NCBI GenBank assembly: GCA_037127255.1
Contig: JBANSL010000005.1
Coordinates: 7,192,001-7,256,000, forward strand
Direction of reading: 5' to 3'
DNA: 64,000 bases
From: Persicaria tinctoria
Taxonomy: Eukaryota; Streptophyta; Magnoliopsida; Caryophyllales; Polygonaceae
Part shown: positions 55,542 through 64,000 of the stretch, one piece after another
Layout of the letters: every line of letters starts with the position of its first letter
How positions within the stretch are numbered: the stretch's first letter is position 1
The notes under the pieces: generated by a model
Databases searched by the model: none
Seen by the model: only the letters and a program-made list of their open reading frames with translations
Told to the model about the DNA's origin: nothing
Made by a program: the position numbers and the translations under genes

Positions 55542-55991
55542 TGTTGTAAGAGACAATTAATCATCCTAGGAAGGCAGATAAATTGGATTGGGGCCCAAGT
55601 CAATTTATCTATAGGAAGTTTTATCTATATATGGTTTGATATATAGATGTTTTATTATAGATGGTTTTATCTATAATAGGTTCTAGATAAGGTAAGTTTT
55701 ATCTATATCTAGGTTTATTTAGATATAATAGGTTTATCTATATCTAGGTTTATCTATAGGGTTATCTATAGGAGATCCTCTATTATAAATAGAGGCATGT
55801 AGGGTTGAATTATGTAGTGTCTGTGTATCCATCAAAGCATCACAATAATAAAAAAAAACCCTAGCTGCAGAGAGGTTTTTCTCTGCAGGGTGTTCTGCGC
55901 GGTTCTTGGCAGAACACGTACGGAAATTCTTTGTGTCCCACTGTTCATTCTCTTTCTCTTTAACGGTATTCACTCGGGGATATTCTCAACA
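55542..55991 (+). repeat. Left LTR of the palindrome
   Basis: 450 bp, TGTTGTAAGAG ... ATTCTCAACA. The TATA box TATTATAAATAGAGG is at about 55783, and the PBS begins at 55994. Confidence 0.9.
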
Positions 55992-56062
55992 ATTGGTATC
56001 AAGGCACATTCTCTTTCTCTTTAACGGTATTCTCTTTATAGAGAATGTGCCTTGATACCAAT

Positions 56063-56505
56063 TGTTGTGAATATCCCCGAGTGAATACCGTTAAAGAGAA
56101 AGAGAATGAACAGTGGGACACAAAGCATTTCCGTGTTCTACCAAGAACCGTGCAGAACACCCTGCAGAGAAAAACCTCTCTGCAGCTAGGGTTTTTTATT
56201 ATTGTGATGCTTTGATGGATACACAGACAATACATAATTCAACCCTACATGCCTCTATTTATAATAGAGGATCTCCTATAGATAACACTATAGATAAACC
56301 TAGATATAGATAAACCTATTATATCTAAATAAACCTAGATATAGATAAAACCTACCTTATCTAGAACCTATTATAGATAAAACCATCTATAATAAACCAC
56401 CTATATATAAAACCATATATAGATAAAACTTGTTATAGATAAATTGACTTGGGCTCCAATCCAATTTATCTATTTACCTAGGATGATTAATTGTCTCCTA
56501 CAACA
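56063..56505 (-). repeat. Right LTR of the palindrome (inverted)
   Basis: 443 bp and a reverse-complement match to the left LTR, with several substitutions and small indels (for example GAGACAATTAATC retained, CTTGGCAGAACACG against CTTGGTAGAACACG). Confidence 0.9.
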
Positions 56506-56736
56506 TGCCTCCTAGCCCCGCAAAGGATCCGGGGTCCCCGATGCGTCGCCGATCAATGATGATTCAATGCACATTAACACATAGAAATTAAACAAAGCGC
56601 CCATTATTTGATCAAACTGATCGATATATGTATTACATAATTGAATTCTTAAATTTTATTTGTTTTCCGGCAACCACCGGATGAAGAAGCACGCGGTAGA
56701 GATCGACAGCAATCGACTCTTGAGTCTCGACAAATG

Positions 56737-59543
56737 TTATATGGGAATGGAGTCAATGAACAAAGTCTCGACATTATGGTTGGCGCTCCGCGGGTTAACT
56801 AAAGTGTAACTGTCTTCGTTCCCGCTGTAGAAAACTTCCACTGCACGCCCCATGTTGTCTACGCACTTTATCAACGGCATCGGAATCTCTGTTGGCGGGA
56901 TCAACGCTTCGTTCACGTCCTTCCACAGCTCGTCGGCTTTCTTGTGGAGTTCTTCTGCGGCTTGCTCGTACGAGAGACCGTATTCCTTCATGTAAGACTC
57001 GAGGTACATCTCTGAAAGCCCCTTTGCTTCATCAAACTATATATAAACATACACAAAAAGATTCTTTAATAAGCTAATATGATATTTGATAAATCTAACC
57101 GTTAGAATAGTTGATGAAAACTTGCTAATAAAAAATCACAATCAAGCTCTGCTTGGATGAGTAGTTGTTGAAAAACTATGATTTCAAAAACTAATTAAAC
57201 AAAAAAATTATATTTATTTCATTTAAAATTATATAATATCAAAATTAAAAGCTCTGAAAAGCTAACGATTGGGCCAAAAAAAGCCTAATCAAATAAATAA
57301 TTGTTGAAATTTTGTCAAGGAGGATGATTAGAAGGTAAACCTTGTAGCCACCAATGTCATTCAAAATCCTCAAGATATGGGTCACGGATTTGATGGAGTT
57401 TGGGAGGGCGGAGATCCATTCGAATTCACGATCACCTGCAGCGTCGATGCCAAGGAAGATATAAACAGCTGCGGCGACATAGGCGGTGTTCCGATACAAG
57501 TCCACCGTCATGTATTCTTCTAGTGTTGGAATGTATTTCTTGTTCCTCCATCTTGCTTCAGTCATGTAACTCCGGGCCAAAAGTTTGACCTAACACACCA
57601 TATTGATTTAATAAAAAGATATATATACATACATACGGACATACATAATATATTGATAGTACATACTTCTTGCCTAGCATAGTGCACATATCGCGATCTT
57701 CCAAGAGGAGCGAGAAGGCGCTCCATTTCTTCGTGGGCATCCAAAATTAGGGTTTGATAGAACCGCCTTAGATCGGTGGGGAGTCGATCCAAGCAAGACT
57801 CGTCCCAGATTTGGATTGCTTCGGTGAAAACCTCAAGTTCTTCGATCGTCCCGTAGGAGTCATAGATATCATCAATGTTGGCAACAATGTGACCCCCCAT
57901 TGTACTTAACTTCCTTGCAAGAGAGCATTGAGGCTCACTATACAAAATGGTTGCCCAAGAGAAGGTTTCCACAATCCTGTCCCTTATTGGCAGTATACTA
58001 AGCAAATCCATGCTTTTCCACCACCTAAATAATTACATAAATCATAAAATTTTAGGTAAAATACATGTACAAATATAATTAATATAGTTAGACACAGAAC
58101 CAGAAAATAAAATTTTAGCTAAAATTTTCATTAGAATTTAATAAATAAATGAATAATTTGTATGAATTAATTAATTTGCCTTCATTTTTATCTACTATTT
58201 CATTTTTAAAAAAAATAGGGCAGGCTAGAGCGGACCCCAGCTCACTCCTCGATCCATACATGAATATAGTGTACAAATTCATTGTTTAATAATTGAATGT
58301 TTGGTAGTTATTTTACCCGAAGATTTCACTAAGCTCTTGTTTGTGAAGGTCTTGGTGCAAGTTGAAGTCGAGTTTTGCGAAATTGAGGAGAGTTTTGTTG
58401 TGTGAAGGATCGTTTTCCTCGTAAACCTTCATGTATCGAACAGACTCGATGCGTGGGGCACTCTTCCGAAGAGCCCTCTTTAAGGCATGTCGAATGCACT
58501 CTTCAAGCGAGGTGTTGCTCGATTGGTCCGCTATGGATTTGAGCTTCGACAGAGTGTGTGGAAGGGCCTTTTCTAGTATGTCCTCTCCGTGTATCCTAAG
58601 ATGGCAGGCTTCGTAGAGGCTTAACACGCCTTGTACGTCACCCGCTACTTCCTCCTTCAAGGATCCGTCAGAGCCTATGAATTTCTCGAACACGTCTACA
58701 TACATACAAAGATATATACATACCGAACAAATGTTGTTAACAATTTCTTGCCAAAAAAAATGTTGTTAACAATTAAATAATCTAATGCATATATAGATCG
58801 ATGTTTAAAACATATTATACCGCATGATACTTGGCAGCAGTGTTGTCTCAAGAGACGAAAGCGAAGGGAAGTGAGGAGCAAATCATCGAAAGATGCGTCA
58901 ACCAACGTCTCATGTATACGTCGCAGAGCGCCTTGAATCTCCTCCTCGAAGTGATAGCCTACACCAAGTCTTTCAATCGAATCAATCAAACACAATTGCT
59001 CGATCAATGGCTTGTCGCTGATAGACTTCAGTTCCCTTTTGATCTCCTCTCTGAGCACCTTAGAACTATCTTGTTGGGCTTCAATCACCTATAAATTAAT
59101 CAGTAAATATTTATACATCAGTCTACCACATATGTTGGTATATATGATGAATTATATATATAGTTCATAAAAAAATGTTAAATTATGATGGGTCATACAA
59201 CGTGAGGTCACACGTCCAAGCACAATACGCGCTAATCAAGTCGAGCATACAAACCGAGTGGAATTCCATCCTAAAACCAATTGGTATCAGGAGGAGTAGC
59301 CAACTCACTTATTTATCCGACTTAGATTCACTTCATAATAAATATATATACTATCCCATATCATATTCTCAGCAAAAATGCATCCTATATATATACCTTG
59401 AAATCGGGAGTGTAGTTGAGAAATCGGTTTCCCCAGGGACTTGGAGTGAAACCGGCGACTGGACGAAGGGAAACAGGGCTAGGGTTTGGAATGGGCCGGT
59501 GAGGGTTGGTTCGAGTCGAAACGATTGTTGTCATAGGATACAT
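56737..59543 (-). CDS. TPS: Terpene synthase, TPS-a type (copy 2), complete
   Basis: Second intact class I terpene cyclase, probably a cytosolic sesquiterpene synthase. Exons (minus): 59397-59543, 58821-59088, 58317-58695, 57667-58024, 57341-57589 and 56737-57036, identical in size and phase to copy 1 and giving 566 residues. Motifs: RPx8W near residue 27, RDR 279-281, DDIYD 316-320, and NDIGGYK-FD across the exon 6/7 border. It differs from copy 1 at positions expected near the active site (AAVYIFLGID against AAPYIFLAVD in exon 6, HIVANIDD against HIGANIDD before the aspartate-rich motif), so its product may differ. An in-frame ATG at 59636 exists, but it lies too close to the TATA box to be transcribed. 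A hAT-like element sits 245 bp upstream. Confidence 0.93.
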
Positions 59544-59653
59544 TGTGATTATATATATATGATCGATCGAAGCTAAAGATGGAAGGAAGGTAGAAACTGA
59601 TCGATCTGAAGAATGTATGAAGGTGCGTGGAATCACACAGACCTCCTATCCTG

Positions 59654-59661
59654 TATTTATA
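59654..59661 (-). promoter_or_regulatory. TATA box of TPS copy 2
   Basis: TATAAATA on the minus strand, about 110 bp upstream of the start codon, within a block (CTCCTTCACTATAAAT) conserved with TPS1. Confidence 0.68.
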
Positions 59662-59787
59662 GTGAAGGAGTGAAAGCTTTGTTTGACTAACGATAACGTA
59701 CCTCTCTTATGGAAATTATACACAACTGTACTTTTTCAGAGACTAAATTACTACAGAGATACGTGTGTGGGATTAGATAACTGAAGT

Positions 59788-60560
59788 CAGGGCGGAGCCA
59801 GAAAATTTTGAGTAGGGGTCACCATAGTTATACACTTATACTTGTTCACAAATTAGTGTAAACCTATTGTACGTTTCAAAAATACTACAAATATATAAAA
59901 CGAAAATAAGCATAAAAACGAAAAATAAAGATATAAAACGCAATAAATAAACATTGGATTATTAACATGTAATAATGTATAACTAGATATAAAAAATTTA
60001 AACTTGCGTAACTTCGTATCATATTCTCAAAATAAGTAATACTCCCTCCGTATCACAAAACTTGTAATTTTGCTTTTGGACACGCTTTTTAAGGAGCGAA
60101 TAACTCTATAAAATATTAATTTTTTAAATATTTTTTTAATAATTTCATAGATAATTGTATTAAGTATGAAATTATTTTTTAAAATTAATAAAATCATTGA
60201 TATTTCATACTCTGTGCCAAAAGTATAGTTTTTACCGTTCTTAAACGACGTGTCAAAAGTAAAACTACAAATATTTTGATACGAAGGTAGTATAATATAT
60301 GGTTTCGAAGCTCTCGAGATGAATTATAATATGTAAATGTAAATTTAAGTAAAATATTAAAGTATTATAGTATATTGAAATAAAACTAAAGTGATTAATG
60401 CTGCTGTAATTTTCAAACATTCATAACTTTTTAGTAAGATGTCGGATTAGAACGTATTATATATCAAAACGAAGCTATCGACGAGAAGAATACACCTAGG
60501 TAATTTTTCGGATGAGGGGAGGGGACACGTGACCCCCTAGAACCCCTAGCTCTGTCTCTG
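59788..60560. mobile_element. hAT-like element upstream of TPS copy 2
   Basis: Ends CAGGGCGGAGCCAGAAA and, reversed, CAGAGACAGAGCTAGGGG form imperfect inverted repeats with a shared GGGGTCAC block. The flanks ACTGAAGT (59780-59787) and ACTGAAGG (60561-60568) agree in 7 of 8 bases, as expected for an older hAT TSD. A Stowaway MITE is nested at 60042-60290. No transposase is encoded. Confidence 0.72.
60042..60290. mobile_element. Stowaway MITE (249 bp) nested in the hAT-like element
   Basis: CTCCCTCCGTATCACAAAA on the left and TTTTGATACGAAGGTAG on the right are inverted ends with TA on both sides. Internal CGCTTTTTAAGGAGCGAA is a block shared with the MITE at 61.3 kb. Confidence 0.85.
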
Positions 60561-61311
60561 ACTGAAGGCATATATATACGATAAAAATAAATCGGTTGTA
60601 TATATATAAATCTATACGGAGTTCTATCATAAAACTTCACCCATTTTCATTTCACGTGACATCACAGAAGTTATCGTTCTACATAATGAAATCTGAAATA
60701 TGCCATGTCAATCACTTATTTCTCCGTTATTAAATAAACTAAGAAAAAATATTTCCATGGTAAGTTAATCTACGTCATCCCGCCACTTGTCTGCTTCCTT
60801 TTCCACAACCCCAACTTTTCTACTAACTACCCCATTATCAAAACTGTAATCGTCACTTTTTATGTCATAGCATATATATATATGTATGTTAATTTCAAGA
60901 AATCTCGGTTGGACCATGTGAAATGGGTAGTGGTTGATCTAAGGGTGCTCGGGGTGGTTTGGCTTCCTACTAAGTACTAATTAACTAGAATGAATATTGG
61001 AACATAGCATATATGTATGTTAAATTTCAAGGTTAGTGACGGAAGCCATAGATTGAGTGTGTGTTCACACCAACCTATAAAAACACTGGCGTGGGTGATG
61101 GAAGCCATAGATTTTGGCTCCATATTCTTTTTTTACAAATTAGTTAAAATGCCTTCAATTTTCAGTTTCAATTATTTGGTGGGCAGATTATGGCTTCATG
61201 TGTATTTCCTCCGTACTTTTTTTTTGTTGAGCAAATCCCTATGCAATTATGGCTCCATAGTACAGATTATGGCTTTTAGAGTTCATAACAATCACAATTA
61301 ATGGGTAGATA

Positions 61312-61546
61312 CTCCCTCCGTTCCATAATACATGGTCTTTTAGTTTTCAGCACGTTTTTTAAGGAGCGGAAAACTCTATGAAATATTATTTTTTTAATTA
61401 ATTTTTTTATATAATTTGATACTTATTAGTAACAAGTATCAAACTATATTAAAAAATTAATTAAAAAAATAATAATTTATAGAGCTTTTCGCTCCTTAAA
61501 AAACGTGCTGAAAAGTAAAAGGACATGTATTGTGGAACGGAGGTAG
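61312..61546. mobile_element. Stowaway MITE (235 bp)
   Basis: CTCCCTCCGTTCCATAATAC and GTATTGTGGAACGGAGGTAG are inverted ends flanked by TA. Internal CAGCACGTTTTTTAAGGAGC is mirrored by GCTCCTTAAAAAACGTGCTG, so the whole unit can fold. Confidence 0.9.
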
Positions 61547-61719
61547 TATTGCTTTCAGGTCTGAACACATGTAAAACACATTTTTTGGTGGAGCATTAAT
61601 TTCTTCAGATCAGATGAATTACAGATGAATTACAGAACCAATCATTTCTTAAATCTTGTGCGTTTAGTTAAAATGACACTTATTTTGGGTCGGAGGGAGT
61701 AGAATGTGCTGACAAGTCA

Positions 61720-62240
61720 AATGATGAGTGTTGACATTAGTTGTATTTTTTTTACTCGTAAATATAACATTATTTTAACAAATAAATTAAAATATTTGTA
61801 TTTTATATAGTTTTTAGCTCTTAAAAAGTCTGTTGACAAGTCAAATCACGTGTATTTTGAGACAGAACGATTATAATTTTTAGCTCATTAAAAAACATGT
61901 GAAAAAATTAAATAACATATATATTTGAACGGATTGATTATACAATATTGCATCACTCAATCCGTTAAGCAAAATAGGTCATTTTACCCATTTGCACAGA
62001 TTTGAAGGAGAGTAACAAACATTATTCACTCCATCTCAAAATTAGGTCGTTTAAATTTTTAATACACATTTTAAGAAGCTAAAATTTTTATAAAATTTAA
62101 AAAAAAAATGAAAGGCGGATCATCCACCCATATGAAATTTTATTTTAAAACAACCAAAAAAACATATGGAATGTACTTCTATTTTTTTTTAAATAAATTA
62201 AAGTGTATAAATTAGATAATGAACGGGTCTTGAATTCGTC
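61720..62240. repeat. Segment duplicated at 28.5 and 36.5 kb (unoccupied copy)
   Basis: Aligns in order with 28500-28768 and 36478-36685. The junction ACTCCATCTCAAAATTAG ... GTCGTTTAAATTTTTAAT runs straight across the place where the other copy carries a MITE with its nested retroelements. Confidence 0.75.
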
Positions 62241-64000
62241 GGTATATTTTTTTTTCCAGTGTAGTATTTCATCATCAATTTAGTTTTTTGTCACAAATTT
62301 TTAATTTTAAGAAAAAGAAATATTAATTAGTAGACCCTAACGAAGGGGACAATATTTATCATCTAACTAGTGTATGCCCCGTCCCCTGCACGGGAATATA
62401 TTAACACAATATTATAAACTTTCACTTATTATCTATAAAAAAAATCCTATTATAAATATGAAAATAAATAAATAAATATGAATTACATTATGATAATTAA
62501 ACTAATAACTGGAAATATAAGATTAAAATTAATCTAGATCTAAATAACTCATTCTCCTAAAAAATAATATAGATATAAATAAAATAACTATGAAATAATT
62601 AATTTTGATATAAATAATTCTTTCCACCAAAAATAATCGATATATAAACCGTCCATATGCCAAATTTATATATAAACCATCCATTGGAAAGATTATTAAT
62701 AATCCAGATGAAGATACACTTATATGGCAATTTGTATATCTGTATATGCCAAATTTATTACTATTATTGTGTTTAATTATATTGATATAATTATTTCCTT
62801 ATATAATATTTACTCTTGTATAAGATATTCCATCTATTCAATTATATGAAGTAATGGTAAAATAAAATAATTATTTATGTAGATTAGAACTATCTTATTA
62901 TTTTTATTATATTTCCTTTTTGACGGGAGAAAGTTTTGCGAGACGCACTCACGCGCCGCCACGTAGACAGATTCACTAACACGCCGCCACGCAGGCTTCA
63001 ATGCATCGGTTTTAGTATATGTACTAGTGTAATACATGTGCCTTGAAGGCACGGGATTTTGATTCATTTCAAATCGAACACCACTCTATATATCTATATA
63101 ATACTATATTAATATATACTTGTTTACAACAAAAATAATACTCGTATGTATAAAGTATATTTTTAATTTATAAATTAGTTGGAAAGAGATACAATATATT
63201 TTTTAAATGATATAATAAAGTAAAGTAGTAATAAAACTCAAATACACCACCTATAATTTGAAATAGATATATAGTTATTATCATTAGGATAAAACTAAAA
63301 AGAAAAATATAAACTGTCATATAATGATTAAAAAAATCATAAGCACGTGGTTGTGCGATTACTTTTGAAGTTATGTAGATATACATAACTTATTCATTAT
63401 TTTCATGAGAAAGACGGCTATAAATAGAGAAAATAAAGGTAAGATGGTAAAAAAAAGTGATCCGAGGCGCCTCATCTAAGATGTAAAATAAGTAATGCTT
63501 GTAAGTCTTAATTAAATTTTCATAACTTTATAAAAAAAAATGCATGTCTCAAAATATTCAAATTATAATAAGGGACATCTAGGGTGAATAAAATAAATAT
63601 AGATGTAAATTATTCATTTTGGGGATAAATATTTTTTTGTATTCCAAATAGTCATTTAAGATCTTAAAATGTTATTTTTTGTATTCCAAATAGTCATTTA
63701 AGATGTTTGAAATAAATATAATTTATCTCTAAAAAATATTTTGTTAAAAATTTATATAGATGTCATGTAGAATGTGAAGAGTAAGTATAGATTTAAAATA
63801 TTGATTTTGGATAGTTATTTTCCTCAATTTTTGAAGGTTGTGCAAAAATAATTTCTTCTTAAAATTAATGATGTTTTGCTTCTATCTCCAAAAATATTTT
63901 AAAAAAATCAATAAAAAAATTAAGATGTCTATATTGTATAATAATTTTCAAAAGAAATATATAATATTATTGATATGAATGAAATGTATAAAGAAAGTCA
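62241..64000. other. AT-rich stretch with two Helitron-like 3' ends
   Basis: No coding signal. On the minus strand, hairpins CCCGTGCAGGGGACGGGG (62377-62394) and GTGCCTTCAAGGCAC (63038-63052) each precede ACACTAGT by about 7-11 bases, which is the layout of Helitron 3' termini (CTAG at 62367-62370 and 63024-63027). No RepHel gene was seen. Confidence 0.45.

Larger units (their letters stand above)
55542..56505. mobile_element. Head-to-head LTR palindrome with target-site duplication
   Basis: Two LTR copies (55542-55991 plus strand; 56063-56505 minus strand) each begin TGTTGTA and end CAACA. Each is followed inward by ATTGGTATCAAGGC, a tRNA-Met-type primer-binding site, so both read as '5' LTR then PBS' toward the centre. 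Only ~70 bp lie between them. TGCCT flanks the whole unit exactly (55537-55541 and 56506-56510). The LTRs contain a poly-TATCTA region and a CTATTATAAATAGAGG TATA box. It lies about 230 bp beyond the TPS2 stop codon. Confidence 0.9.

Noticed and set aside
55537..56510. An ordinary TRIM (two direct LTRs with a short interior)
   Set aside because: The LTRs are inverted relative to each other and both are followed inward by a primer-binding site; a TRIM has direct LTRs and a single PBS.
4330..59543. A working TPS-P450 biosynthetic gene cluster
   Set aside because: The only P450 is truncated after ~233 residues and lies inside transposon ends; no other tailoring enzyme was seen.
59544..59636. 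A longer TPS2 protein starting at the in-frame ATG at 59636
   Set aside because: That ATG is only ~18 bp from the TATA box, so it is probably upstream of the transcription start, and TPS1 has no equivalent. The start at 59543 matches TPS1 exactly in length.

Overview
This is a window of nuclear DNA from a flowering plant, most likely an asterid and plausibly a mint-family (Lamiales) species. The evidence is two intron-containing TPS-a terpene synthase genes, the 5' part of a CYP76-type P450, a plastid FtsZ2 pseudogene, and a dense load of plant transposons (Ty1/copia, hAT, Mutator-like, Stowaway, SINE, LINE and Helitron-like). The family assignment is inference; the plant assignment is secure.

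The host signal is a dispersed terpene synthase locus on the minus strand. TPS copy 1 (4330-7447) and TPS copy 2 (56737-59543) are both complete. Each has six exons of identical size (147, 268, 379, 358, 249 and 300 bp) coding for 566 residues. Both have exons 4 and 5 of the usual seven-exon TPS-a layout fused, so one intron has been lost. Both keep the RPx8W, RDR and DDxxD motifs and a variant NSE/DTE motif, and neither has an obvious transit peptide, which fits cytosolic sesquiterpene synthases. A third, broken copy of exon 1 plus promoter lies at about 10834-11100. A truncated CYP76-like P450 (26416-27117) lies between the two genes. It may look like part of a TPS/P450 cluster, but it sits inside a Mutator-like element and is cut off by a second transposon.

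Layout. 1-4 kb: Stowaway MITE and decayed copia element. 4.3-7.5: TPS1. 8.7-13: LINE RNase H scrap, SINE with target-site duplication (TSD), hAT MITE with 8-bp TSD, TPS exon-1 pseudogene, MITE cluster. 14.7-19.7: a Mutator-like element with ~105-bp inverted ends, holding a young copia element that has an intact pol but almost no gag. 20-24: tRNA-like and tandem repeats. 24.2-28.3: probable Mutator-like element carrying the P450 fragment. 28.5-36.7: a four-level nest, with a GC-rich retroposon (18-bp TSD, poly(A)) in a coding-poor copia derivative with 150-bp LTRs, in a Stowaway MITE, in a segment whose MITE-free copy lies at 61.7-62.2 kb. 37-38: unrecognised broken ORFs. 38.5-41.3: hAT transposase remnants. 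42.8-46.0: unrecognised multi-exon host sequence. 47.5-48.1: FtsZ2 pseudogene. 50.0-55.5: decayed copia element. 55.5-56.5: head-to-head LTR palindrome with a perfect TSD. 56.7-59.5: TPS2. 59.8-62.4: transposons upstream of TPS2. 62.4-64: AT-rich with Helitron-like ends.

Two structures stand out as possibly undescribed. The first is a ~4.3 kb array (about 29.37-33.73 kb) of short hairpins with a conserved core CTTCNGG, in which the flanking stem bases vary but stay complementary. The second is the 964-bp palindrome made of two copies of LTR plus primer-binding site facing each other and flanked by TGCCT on both sides, which suggests that an aberrant inverted cDNA was integrated as one unit. 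All boundaries and identities here were read by eye.
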